In this document: piece by piece, positions 36,364 through 49,752 of the stretch
How the letters are laid out: every line of letters begins with the position of its first letter
How positions within the stretch are numbered: the stretch's first letter is position 1
From: Bugula neritina
Lineage: Eukaryota > Bryozoa > Gymnolaemata > Cheilostomatida > Bugulidae
Direction: 5' to 3'
NCBI GenBank assembly: GCA_964035545.1
Contig: OZ037772.1
Coordinates: 310,001-374,000 of the forward strand
DNA: 64,000 nucleotides
Made by a program: the position numbers and the translations under genes
Notes under the pieces: generated by a model
What the model was told of the DNA's origin: nothing
Databases searched by the model: none
Seen by the model: the letters and a program-made list of their open reading frames with translations, nothing else

Positions 36364-38471
36364 TTTTTCTAAGAATTTAGTTATATTATAGTGTTTAAAA
36401 GTACTATGGTTTCCCAGCAAGCTTTACCTTGCTGAAATGTAACTTTCCAGTGTCAGAATAGCAGGTTTGACAAAATTTCTTATTTATATACTGCTATAAT
36501 AGTAACAGAGAAAATTATCTGTTCCTACAATTACTTCTACTAAGGTCTAGAGGGAGAGTGCATCCCTATAATAGATAATAGACCCTTTGTAGTTCTGGGC
36601 CAATTTTCGTTTCATCTTCATAATAATCAGGAAGCTTAAGTAAGCTTAAAAGTTTTTAATTTACCAAAAATGGCTGCCAAGAGTTGTACTTTAGTTTGAG
36701 CCTTATAAAAAAACCCTGGAATTAGCCTATTTGGCCGCAACTTCAAAAGCACTGTCATAATTATAAATTCTTTTGAAGAAGTTTACCCTCAAATACTGTA
36801 TACAATAAAGAAAAATCTTCAAGCTAGCTGTTCTATTTTTCTTGGTTTTGTGTTATCTCAGTACATGCAAAGTTTATAGTTTCTATGAGAGACCTTTTTC
36901 AACTGGCTGAGCATAATAGCTGAAAATTTTGTCTGCTGTCACTACAACGTGAACTTTTATAATAGGAGATGTTAAGAAATGCTTGCAGCTTACTTTTGCG
37001 ACTATAAATATTAGACCCTGTAGCATTTAAGACACCAAGTTTCATTCACAATAAACCTAATGGGAATCAAGAGATAATAAATTCAAAGTTATTACCACAT
37101 ATTATTGAAAATTATCTATACATGTCTTACTCTTTTTTTGTGTAGGTAATCATATTATATGACTAGCAAGAAATTTAGATTTTGATATTCACCCATTGCG
37201 TGAACAATATTTTTTCTAACTGAATTATTTTACTTGAAAAATTTTCAAAACAGGTAAACCAATTCAGCAACTAGTTTTAAAGTTTGAAAAAGGCATGTAG
37301 CACCAGTGCTACACTGGTCGTCTGTCTCTAAGAGTAACAATTCAGTTTAATTCCAATTGGCAACTCTCCTCCATATAAACTCCAAACAATATATTCTACT
37401 TGAACTGCTATATTTAAAAGCATTAGAAAATGAAAATCATACTTTTTATAAATAGTATGTATAGTAACTTTCATAAAATAAGCAAGCGCTTTGCTGGGAA
37501 TATTTTGTTGCATGCAATTAATAGAAACTGGGGGAACCCTGAGTATGTCTCATGTAAACACAGTTGGAGCAAATACACCAGTTAACTGTAGAATGGCTAA
37601 ATATTTGCAGCTATAATAACGCCTCTAAACAATTCAACTAAAAAGTAGACATGAATGTGGACATTGTAGCTATTTGGTTATAATTAGTATAATAGCTAAG
37701 CTGTGAATTTGCTCTTATCCTTACTAATAATTGACAGACAAAGTAAGAATTTAAAAGTAAAAATTCAAAGAATAAAATCTTTTAATAACCTCATACCCCA
37801 ATACATTAGGCCAGGAACTACGACAAATTAAAACAAATAATGGCTGTCCTAAATTTGCCTATAAATTTTTTGCGGCTACTTACATTTTTCTTTCATATAT
37901 TGAAGAAGACACAATTAGTGACAGTTTAGAATTAGCAAAAGCTAGCAACTGTAAGACATGTAGTTTTAATCAAGTAGCTAACCTATTACACAGGAAACTT
38001 GACAAATAAAATTTTCTGCTTCAGCAAGAGAAGTTTAAGCTTTTTACCACCTTGTCTCATTAAATGCTTGAATATTTTATGTGTATAAACACCTAAAGTA
38101 AGTTTGTGATTTGAAATTAATGGCAAAAGGTTAGACTCAACTAAGAGACTATTGCCTTTCTTGGCTTGGGCCAAGGCTAAACAACTTAAATAACTACTAA
38201 AAGTTTGTGGAGAACTCGAGCAGCTGACAAATTAAGTAATTTTAGAGGTAATGGTTTTCATTATAAAGTTGATAACAGGTTCCAACCTTAAAGAGATACA
38301 CAAAGGGCTACATAAGGGCAATGACAACTACAATAAGTATAACATAGGACATGAAGTTTGAAGCAATTCTGATGGCAATTCCCCAAGAATCAATATTATA
38401 CTAAACAAATGTAAACTTTGAACACATCTCTTTAACTTGCTGAAACTGCATACCAGCAAGAAATCTTTTAA
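36364..38471. other. AT-rich spacer, no gene recognised
   Basis: Only short, unsupported open frames on both strands. No tandem repeat or TIR recognised. Confidence 0.5.
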
Positions 38472-39239
38472 AGGATTGCTCTATCTTGTCTAATAAATGG
38501 CCATTTAGGTCAAACACACATAATATTGTGTTTTTCTAAGCATGCATTGACAAAAAGCATTTGACCAAAGGTAGAAAAAGTTAGTTGAAGTTGAGGGTGT
38601 AGATTGGTAACAGCCAAAACGCCGATTTTGAAATGAGCTGGGAAGTGTGACGTAACAGCGCCAGCATTCCTGCTGGTCACGTGACTATACAAATGAATAA
38701 CTATAGAAATATGACTGTGAGATGTGATCTTTCAGCTCGTAATTTGTATATTTATAGAAGTGCAAATGTGAATTATCTCAATCTATAGTTTTTTGACATG
38801 TTAAATAACATGTATGTGATAACATTAGGCCATATTTTGCTTGTAAACATAGAAAAAAGCATTGCAAAAACATGCATTCTTTAGGATGAATGCCTGCGAT
38901 CGATCTAAACTAGGTCAGATTGTGCAATATTACGGGCACACCAAAGCTGACCTATATAGCGCGCTGTAACTGCTTGAGCGTTATTGGCTGATGTTGAGCT
39001 CAGCAACCTTGAATACTAGCGTTATAGTTAGCACGTGCAGCATAGTTACTGGCGTTCACACGTCACGTATTAGGCTATTCTTTTTCATGGCTGAAAATTT
39101 TACCTCCCTCAAAATTGGAATTTTGAAAAGCTGTTTTCTAGGCATATATCCCTTTGCAAAGTCACAATTGTTTGCATACACATTAGATTATAGTTCATAA
39201 TTATAATGTGATTGTAATAAACTAAGATAGAGCAATCCT
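38472..39239. mobile_element. 768-bp MITE flanked by TTAA
   Basis: Begins AGGATTGCTCTATCTTGTCT and ends AGATAGAGCAATCCT; the outer 16 bases are perfect inverted repeats. Both sides carry TTAA (38468-38471 and 39240-39243), the target duplication made by piggyBac and Kolobok transposases. There is no transposase frame, so it is non-autonomous. The interior has two GC-richer patches with TCACGTGAC and AGCGCGCT. Confidence 0.88.
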
Positions 39240-39243
39240 TTAA

Positions 39244-41835
<2,592 letters not shown>

Positions 41836-42130
41836 TATATATACATAATATAGCTATAAACATGCACGTATATAAAGATAATAACATTCATGCAACTGGT
41901 AGTAAATACTGTTTAGTATGAGCTTCTACTAATTTTGCTACGGCATGTAGCTGCATTATAATAAATAGCGAGTTTAGGAGATCCTAAAGCACTTTATAGT
42001 CGTTTATGCAGAATTTTTCTTTCAGTCCAATATATGAAACTTATAAAAATAATTTTAGAGAGAACACACACTAACCGAAAATCAATTTTTTTTCAATAAA
42101 GTATATCATAGACCTGCATACTTTATTCAG

Positions 42131-42328
42131 GAAAGAAGAGAGAGCCCCAAAGAAAGAGCCACGCCTACCATTTCCAATGAAAACAGACCTGTCATACTAA
42201 GTAGCTACAGACCTGCTATACCAGATAAAATCAAACCTGCCATATTGCACAAAACTGAACCTGCAGCACTAAGCAAAGAGCAACCAATCAAATATTCCAA
42301 GCAAAGAGAAAACAATTCAGCATTGTGA
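42131..42328 (+). CDS. exon-like frame with octapeptide repeats, unassigned
   Basis: After the acceptor TTTATTCAG, an open frame of 65 codons runs to a TGA at 42326-42328. Its middle is five degenerate 24-bp units giving the octapeptides RPVILSSY, RPAIPDKI, KPAILHKT, EPAALSKE and QPIKYSKQ. Pro is always second and hydrophobics are clustered. The repeat is diverged at DNA level but keeps amino-acid periodicity, which argues for past selection. No family recognised. It could be a 3'-terminal exon or a decayed minisatellite. Confidence 0.35.
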   Translation, partial: ERRESPKERATPTISNENRPVILSSYRPAIPDKIKPAILHKTEPAALSKEQPIKYSKQRENNSAL

Positions 42329-42430
42329 GAAAACCTCCCCAGGGGAAATCAGCTGGTCAAAGTTTTAGCTACAGAAAAGGAAGAATTGCCGAGTATAGTA
42401 ATTATTCAGTAAGGAAAACAGCATGCTTAC

Positions 42431-42517
42431 CTTGTTCTGGTAACCACTACACAATTGTGAAGAGAAAGGGCTGGAAAGCTCCACAGCTTTGAGACATTTC
42501 TCACACAGACAGCTGTT
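42431..42517 (-). CDS. small Cys-rich exon candidate
   Basis: A minus-strand 87-nt exon with acceptor TTCTTATAG and donor AAG/GTAAGC, open in phase 0: NSCLCEKCLKAVELSS, then PFSSQLCSGYQNK. The CxCxxC arrangement suggests metal binding. No neighbouring exon in register was recognised, so the gene is unassigned. Confidence 0.35.
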
Positions 42518-43262
42518 CTATAAGAAGTGTCACATAAGAGTTGTGACTATTGACTATTATATAGACAGGGTTGTAGGGATGGGGATACAGTTTTTAGATT
42601 TCTTATTTTAGGAATCCTTAATACTTTAGATTTGTTATGATAGCATTAACTTAGCAGAAGCTTTGGTGGAATTTGATCTAATGCTTAATTACTACTCAAA
42701 GCAGAATAGTTTAGTATTTTTTTTAAAAAGAACATAATATTATATTTGTATTTTCTTATAAATAGATGTTTATTATACATGCCGATCATAAAAGTCAACT
42801 CATTATATGGTATACAAAAATTATATCTGTAAATGAACATGTGCATGCTACAGCTGAAAATTAAAAATAAAATGAGAAGGAAAAAAACGTATTCAACTGA
42901 ATGGGTGATCAAATGACATTGCTGTATAAAATGACGAATCAGGAAAAAGAAAGTATGTGGAAACAAAGCAACACTGAACTACAATAAGGCTAACAAATAC
43001 TAGGTTAGCAGAAATAATATCATATTCAATAAATAAAATACCAAGAGGTGTAAAATATCAATATAAGTACACATAGAAAAAATAGGTGATATACAGAATA
43101 AAAAGTAACAGTTTAATATTGATAAAGCTTTTCATTTTCACACAAACATAACATCTTTACAAGGCATTATTGTATATATATATATTGCGAAGGTGTGGGC
43201 CATGGTACTCTGTTCTGTGCTGATGAGGGGACAAATCCCGAAACAGCTGCTGTCCACAGATT

Positions 43263-43263
<1 letters not shown>

Positions 43264-43335
<72 letters not shown>
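43264..43335. repeat. (TA)n tract, ~70 bp
   Basis: TA run that immediately precedes the second copy of the LTR-like dispersed repeat. Confidence 0.97.
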
Positions 43336-43340
<5 letters not shown>

Positions 43341-43660
43341 CGTATGCTCACGTGGAACTATAGAAGGAAATGTCAGCTAGAAGGAGAAGGAAATGGAGGT
43401 CAAGGCCAGCAAAACAATGTCAAGGTCAACTGGGAAAAAGTAGTTTTAGGTCACGAATTGTCATTCTCAAACATGGTGGCTAGTTTGAGCACACTTCTGG
43501 ACTAGAAGAGGAAGGATACGAGGAGACCACAGAGCTCTCTGGGGAGGGAGGTAAAACACGTTTCATCTACAAAGCGAGAGTTGAAAAGAGAACTAATTGG
43601 AAAAAGTTGAAATTTTACTCAATTTGATCAAAAATGAACAGATATTATTAAAAAAAATTT
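43335..43660 (+). repeat. dispersed ~300-bp repeat, copy 2 (LTR-like)
   Basis: Starts (T)CGTATGCTCACGTGGAACTA and ends near GAACAGATATTATTAAAAA; matches 30470-30775 throughout, with an extra block (GAATTGTCATTCTCAAACAT) around 43456. No gag is attached here, so it looks like a solo terminal repeat or a short interspersed element. Confidence 0.75.
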
Positions 43661-43834
43661 CCAGAGATTTTAAAGCTGCTATGACAGGACAACTATAGCA
43701 TATTATAATTATATTATCACTTCATTATATAATAATCATATTACATGATATATTATATTGTTTATATGCCATATTATAATTATATTATATTATAATCATA
43801 CTATATTATAAATATGGTATATTATTATATTATA

Positions 43835-45329
43835 CTATCCATGTACATGACTTGCACCAAGTAGATGCCAAACGTTTCCTTTTCTGTGTTGGCAACTTGG
43901 AGCAGAACTCTTTTGGGTTGAAGGTCTGAAATAGATGGGGAAGAGATGATTCACCGCCCCTAGCAGAGGCGTGATGTCAAGAGAAGAATCCGAGGTCAAG
44001 TTACGACAACTTCTTCTTATGGTGTTGGCGGCTTTGAGAAAGATAGCTCTGTCGCACTCCTTGCCTGAAAACAGGAAACGGGTCATTGTACTTCTATAAA
44101 GGAAACGTACATGAACTGTATCAGAAGCTCAAACTAAAGTCTGTTAATAGTAATGAAAGATATAACAATGTTAATGAGAATTAAAGGCTCTATTAATAGT
44201 AATCATTAGATATCTGAATTTGAATTGTGGGAGGCTAACGCACTCACCCTGAGTAAACATCAGTTTGAACAGAGCACTGAGGTTATCTCCAATACTGTTG
44301 AGACTAGCTATAGCCTGGGAGCACATATCATATTGCAGCCACGGGTCTACCTTAGTAAGTTTCATACCTTCCAACTGTAAAAAGACGACAGAGCGAATAA
44401 AAAAGAATAACTGAACAGAGAATACATTCAACAACAGGTGGTTGTCAGGTGGGTGATATTCCTTACTGCTTCCCTCTGATCGCGTGATGTAACAGTCAAA
44501 TATGACATCACATGTCAACTCACTCTGCACTGCGGGTGGCTGTGACAAGCAGTGCTCCATACTTAGACCACCCACAGTCCAAGCACCTGGAGCACTGCCC
44601 ACATATGGACAAGTGACAAGACAAAGTGCTGGGGATAACTAGCAATACAAAGATAATTAACAGTCAGAGTATGAAGCTGGTACTCACCAGTTTGAAAGTG
44701 TTTCCAATATCATCTCTATAACTGGTTAGAAAGGATTGCACTTGGTAGAGTACTCTGTTAACAGCACCATAAATATCCTCTTTAGCGTGGCAGTTGCCGG
44801 CACCTGCACAACATGAAATAATTACCACCTGCTATTCGTTGACATATGTTAGACCAGTTGCTAGTGACATCAAATGACAGGTACTTGGTTAGCAAATTTA
44901 TACAAATATGAGAGTTCTACTGTCACTTGATCAAAGCTTCCGACACTCTTCGGCTAGTGTGACTCATAAATTATATATGACTTAGGCTAGCAAGTAAGCA
45001 TGAGCTCATTTTATAAGCTATGTAGCTCAAAACTATGCAAGCATCCTACCATAAAGAGACACCACTACACACCGCATCATTGGTATGAGAGTCTTCATAA
45101 GAACTAAAGCTACACTCAAGCCCCACCAGCATGATAGAATATATTGCAAACACTTACTATTGCACATATAGTCTATGGATGAGAGGGTTGCAGTCAGCTT
45201 CTTTGTAGATGTATGGATTCATTGAGCAAGGGCACCTTGGGCACATGCCATGCGCACATCTGTTGACAGCTGTCAAGTACATGACAGTACGTATTGATGC
45301 ACTGCCTTATCTATGTTACTCAGCAGTGC
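43835..45329 (-). pseudogene. unassigned multi-exon gene, three stops
   Basis: Minus-strand exons: 45158-45329, 44688-44803, 44524-44628, 44248-44374 and 43835-44064, joined in perfect phase with AG/GT borders. The product is mostly helical: STKKLTATLSSIDYMC, EDIYGAVNRVLYQVQSFLTS, LVHMWAVLQVLGLWVV, SQAIASLNSIGDNLSALFKL, AANTIRRSCRNLTSDSS and TPLLGAVNHLFPIYFRPS. It ends at a stop ending at 43835. In-frame stops: TGA 45273-45275, TGA 45219-45221 and TAA 44563-44565, each one C-to-T change from an Arg or Gln codon. I do not recognise the family. Consistent phasing over five exons shows a real gene origin, and the three stops mark a broken copy. Upstream exons may lie between 45330 and 45890. Confidence 0.62.
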
Positions 45330-46218
45330 CTGCAAACAAATAAGGAAATATTACTTATGAAATGAGCAGAATTCTTTTTATTTCAGAGATTTTACATACT
45401 CTTACATTAACAAAGACATAAATTTCGAACATCTACATAAAATATTGGAGATAATTTAAATTTTTCTGCAAAATCTGTAAGTTGAACACTAAAAAACAAG
45501 TTTCTGCCCAACATAAAATGTCAACCATTGGAGAATCTTCTGACTCTATAAGTTTGTATCATGAGGATATATTTATTACGATGTGATCAACATCTGCAGC
45601 TTTTCAGAGAAACTAAACTGAATTATGTTGTAAGGCTATTCATGCTATAGTTAACCACTACTATCAATCAATAAAAACAGAAACTGAAAATATCTCTAGT
45701 TACTGTGACATTGCAAAAATGTTGTAAGAAAAATTATTCCAACTTGTAGAAATTGAAAAATTATATTTATAAAAATATTGCAACCTGTAGAAAATTTCAA
45801 AAATGTTTTCAAACAAATCTAAATTTATAACTTTAAAGGGAGAGATCTCAAATAATAATAACACATTGTAATAATCTGATTCAAATACATACCTTTTCGG
45901 TTAGAGAAGAAATATTTCAAATATGAAATAGTTATTGACTTGAGGGATCGTAACTCTCAACTTGTAAAGTTTTGTAAGGAACGCCAAGAATTTGTCTGTC
46001 CACAGCCAGATGTGACGGTGTGACTCTCTCGTTCTGTAATGTCACAGATAATTAATAAATCGACAGTGAAACAATAAACAGTGTCTGTGATAGAGGTAGA
46101 TCTACAAAAAGGACCATGCGTAGCGTAATAGTGTGAGTGTTTTAGAACCAAACACCATTGGTGATGTTTGAAGAGCCCCCAGTCATAACTTTGTCCATAA
46201 TGGAGATAGACCTATAAA

Positions 46219-46362
46219 AGGGACAGCTGTGGTGTACTGAGTAGAGTGCTGGCCTAGTAAACATAAGGTCAGTGGTTGCAGTTCAAACACAGACAGTGAT
46301 GTGAGAAAGAGCATCCAGTAACAATTGCTCCTGCTTCACAAGGTCAACATAAATAAAAAATA
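46219..46362 (+). mobile_element. tRNA-derived SINE, copy 2 (truncated)
   Basis: GGGACAGCTGTGGTGTACTG head followed by GTGCTGGCCTAGTAAACATA and GAAAGAGCATCCAGTAACAA, matching the copies at 5548 and 46377. It ends in an A-rich CATAAATAAAAAATAACAAA tail. A further degraded piece is at about 46085-46200. Confidence 0.75.
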
Positions 46363-46376
46363 ACAAACAAAAAGAT

Positions 46377-46575
46377 GGAGCAGCTGTGGGCTAGAGGTTA
46401 GAGCACTGGTTTAGTAAACACAAAGTCACGGGTTCGAACCCCAGTAAAGGCTATTGGTGATGTTAGGAAGACCATCCAGCCATAATTGCTCTAGTGTCCC
46501 ACCTGAACATGTCCTTAGTCTGGTTTAGAAAGACTCTTTCCATCAGGGGTTTCTCACAGGGATAGTGACTATACA
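46377..46575 (+). mobile_element. tRNA-derived SINE, copy 3 (best head)
   Basis: GGAGCAGCTGTGGGCTAGAG gives an A-box-like promoter, and GGGTTCGAACCCC about 45 bases later is an intact B box, the two internal RNA polymerase III elements of tRNA genes. The tRNA-unrelated body (GATGTTAGGAAGACCATCCA to GTGACTATAC) is shared with the copy at 5548. It lies between ATAT1-like exons. Confidence 0.85.
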
Positions 46576-47300
46576 CTCACAAAAGTTTTACAATTATTAA
46601 AGCAGCAGAATTAGCAGAACATCAGTGAATGTAAACTCAGGTGAATTTTTTAAAATTTATAACATTAAACTAGGACACAGACCTCTAACATAAACTCAAA
46701 GAGCCTATTGCCAAAACCCTGCCGTTGCTTCTTCTCATGGACATGGAAGTCAAGGATACACAGTGGCTCTACCTCTCTCTGATTACCTTGATGGTCGTAG
46801 AGAAACAACTTCTTGATAAAACCAACAGCTGTGCCTTTTTATTACTGCAACAGTATGAAACTATCAGCAACTTGCAGACAGAGAAAGCTTAATCAAAAAC
46901 GAAATTCAGTTTTCCAAATATATGTAAGCTTTCAAGGAGAACATAAAAATTGGCAGCCAATTACAGAGCAAAATGTCACCTTAAAATTTTTATACTGTCA
47001 GCTTAACGTGAACATCAAATATGCAAAATAGAAAACTCTATAGTCTGAGAATTTATAACTTTAGCCCAATAAAATAGTGTGTATTTCGAGTGCTGTCTAA
47101 CTGCCCTGCATCCATTGAAAGTATTAGAATAGATGATGACTCACCTATTTGACTGACATTCAGTATAGATGTAAACTCTTTGGTGAGTATAGGAAAGCTT
47201 GCTGCTTGTAGTTGTCACAGTTGAAAGGCCCTGGGCTTTCTCGGATGCTTCACTCAGTCTGTCAATGACGTGGCACAGGTGCTTCTGAGTGCTTGGGACA

Positions 47301-48460
47301 CTAAAAGGAAATGTCATGACATCATTTCCTTTCATATTACAACAGTAAGTAGATATATGATCAATACCAAAACTATGCCAACCCAATTTCCAAACTACCA
47401 TTCAGATTTGGCATGTAAGCCAATAAATTAATATGAATAGACTCATTTCAAACTATCACAAAAGTTTGCTATTTTATGAAGCTGTAAGTAAACTGTGGTA
47501 TGAAAATTAATGTAAAACACGCTTTTTAGTGACTGTAGTACATGTAGAACTAGTAGTAGTCTAACTTGAATCTCAAAATTTTATAATGCAAAAAACTCTA
47601 AAATCTTATGCTGATTCATTAACTTATATTTTAATGTAGAATACCTCTATCCTCTTTTCTAACTTTAGATCACTCACTATCTATGTTTGTATACATAACA
47701 TTTGTTAAAAAACTCTCAATTTATTAGATTATTAAAAACTACATTTTTTCTTTATTTCACTTAAATTTCAACATAAAAATTCGATTAAGTATGAAATAAC
47801 GTTAAAATTAACTTCAAGAATCTTGTTATGTTTTTAAAAATATAAAACCCTAATTCAAACTTTGATAATTTAGAAAAAAATAGTTTAAAATCATTTGTAT
47901 ATAATTGCAGCAACAATTACTATTAGTTAATTGAAAAAGGTTTTGATTTAGCTGACCTAAGGCTAATAATAAATTGTTCAAATTTTTGTACATGTGTCAC
48001 CAACTTTAAATTACTTAGTTTACAAATACTTTTGCTGGTCTTAAGAGTCTATCGATGATAAAAATAGTTTTTCCTTCCACAAGTGAGCTAACATTGAAAT
48101 CAAAATTTATTTGATCTTGTCTTCAGCTTCTGCCCAGATATGGCAATTTCAACTTGCTAAACCAAAATTGAAAAGTTCATTTTTATCATTATTGCATATG
48201 AAATGAGCATTTCGCAGTTGAACCCATCAGAAATGACAGAATTAATATGAAAAAGAATGAAATACAGTTTAAATTAGATCAAATTTGTTTGCAGTTTTAC
48301 TGCATTGTCATGGCCAATGAGCATAATATCAACATGTATACAGCTAATAGCATGATTGTTTTACTACTACTATTATAAGTTTTTACTTTCAGCATAATTG
48401 ACTATTACACTTACTATAGCAATAGGCATGGTCAATGACCATAAATTGAGTGTTAGCATG
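47301..48460. other. AT-rich spacer left of the Gypsy element
   Basis: No exon recognised. The N-terminal ATAT1 exon should lie upstream on the minus strand, but the Gypsy LTR begins at 48461. Confidence 0.45.
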
Positions 48461-48767
48461 TGTGGTGGTTCGTGGAACTACCAGCAGCACAACATGTAGG
48501 GTCGCGTAATTGACCCGGAACAATGGATAGCCAATTAGCGTATTTGATAGTTAGCAGCAATTATAGTTTCCCGCTGCTAACTCAGTCGAAGCTAGAGCGT
48601 CAAATAGATTAGATGTGTAAATTGTCTGAATGTATTGTATCGTTTTTATAATGTATCATTGTGTGTAAAATATATACTCGTTCACTCGACTTATCCTGGT
48701 GCAGTTCTATAGCAAATAATTAGACTCTCTGGATAGCATATCAACCCTAAATCTGGAAAACATAACA
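48461..48767 (+). repeat. 5' LTR of the Gypsy element
   Basis: Begins TGTGGTGGTTCGTGGAACTA and ends CATAACA, the TG...CA form of LTRs. It is followed at once by GTGGTGGCAGCGGTGGGATA, a primer-binding-type segment common in Gypsy elements. The 3' limit is set by this junction, because no second LTR is available for comparison. Confidence 0.7.
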
Positions 48768-48798
48768 GTGGTGGCAGCGGTGGGATAGTGCATCCAAG

Positions 48799-49752
48799 AT
48801 GGAGACTGAAAATGCGGGAACTCAACCACCGGCAATAGAAGGTGAGCGTAGAGACAATGCTGTAGAGACAATGCCTGTTAACCATGTAGTAGAGGAGCGA
48901 AGGGTTCCGCGAGAACTAACTGAAGACCGCTACCGGTTGAAGGCGCCCACCTTCACGGGTGAAGAGGAGGTGGAGCAATTTATCCAAGAGTTTAGCGACG
49001 TAATGGACGTCGCCCAGTGGCCCCCTAGGGTGGCCTTGCTGAAGCTTAGAATGGCATTGATGGACAAAGCCAAGCCCTATGGGCTGGGCGTAGACATTGA
49101 TAATATCTTTGCTTCTCTGCGGGCCCGCTTCGGCCTCTCTGCTACAGATGCCAGGGCCCGATTGGAGAGGTTGCGGCGTGATCCCCGCACCCCACTGCGG
49201 GAGCACGCCGCCGCGGTCATGAAGCTGGCACAGATCGCGTACAGCGACTTGCCCCCAGTCAACCGCGAGAGGTATACTCTCGACGCTTTCATAGCATCTG
49301 TCGACGATCTGGGTCTCCACCACCAGTTTCTAGCTAGGGGAGTCACCACCGTTGAAGATGCTCTGACTGAGGGGGAAGCTTACCTCCTAGCTAATCAAAT
49401 GCATAAAAGTCGCGGAAGCTCCCGTCAAGTGGAGATAGACCGCGCAGACACGGCCGCGGGACAAGGGGAGGAAACCTCCGCCGCGGCTGCCGTGTCCCAG
49501 TTGGCGACGGCATCGAAAGTCACTCAACTGACAGACATGCTGGCCAAGCTGATAGCAACACTGACACCACAAACCCTAGTGAGTACCGCCACTGAGCCCA
49601 TGCGGCCACCGGCGCCGCCACAGGGAGAAACAGTCAGTTTTTGCTGGGAGTGCGGAAATCAAGGGCATTTCCGCCGATACTGTCCCTTCCTAAATCAGGG
49701 GTTAAACTACCGCGGCCCGCAGATGTTCCCACCTCCTGCGGGCCGACGATGA
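48799..49752 (+). CDS. Gypsy gag polyprotein
   Basis: A 317-codon open frame starting ATGGAGACTG 31 bases after the LTR. The N-terminal half has the retrotransposon gag fold signature (APTFTGEEEVEQFIQEFSDV, then LRARFGLSATDARARL). Near residue 281 there is a single CCHC zinc knuckle, CWECGNQGHFRRYC, for RNA packaging. It is intact; the 3' part overlaps the pol frame from 49641. Confidence 0.85.
   Translation: METENAGTQPPAIEGERRDNAVETMPVNHVVEERRVPRELTEDRYRLKAPTFTGEEEVEQFIQEFSDVMDVAQWPPRVALLKLRMALMDKAKPYGLGVDIDNIFASLRARFGLSATDARARLERLRRDPRTPLREHAAAVMKLAQIAYSDLPPVNRERYTLDAFIASVDDLGLHHQFLARGVTTVEDALTEGEAYLLANQMHKSRGSSRQVEIDRADTAAGQGEETSAAAAVSQLATASKVTQLTDMLAKLIATLTPQTLVSTATEPMRPPAPPQGETVSFCWECGNQGHFRRYCPFLNQGLNYRGPQMFPPPAGRR

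Larger units (their letters stand above)
45893..47300 (-). pseudogene. alpha-tubulin N-acetyltransferase copy, frame-broken
   Basis: Minus-strand exons 47145-47300, 46683-46844 and 45893-46033. Translations match the ATAT1/MEC-17 acetyltransferase domain, which acetylates Lys40 of alpha-tubulin inside microtubules: HLCHVIDRLSEASEKAQGLS; then GFIKKLFLYD and EVEPLCILDFHVHEKKQRQG (acetyl-CoA-binding core, as CILDFYIHESVQRHG in vertebrates); then RVTPSHLAVDR and LYKLRVTIPQVNNYFIFE. Damage: a one-base loss near 46834 puts the second exon out of phase with the first; a loss of several bases after LAVD (about 45996) shifts frame; one extra base near 45908 shifts it again before the terminal SNRK-like end. 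A few residues between GFIK and KLFLYD are also missing. N- and C-terminal exons were not found. Family assignment is strong. Confidence 0.85.

Noticed and set aside
44540-44602. Minus-strand frame with WTVGG as an ATAT1 C-terminal tail
   Set aside because: The residue match is short, and the neighbouring exons join in phase in a different reading frame, where this exon is hydrophobic.
46377-46450. Functional tRNA gene
   Set aside because: A and B boxes are present, but the sequence does not fold as a complete cloverleaf with matching acceptor stem and it continues into a repeated body, so it is a SINE.
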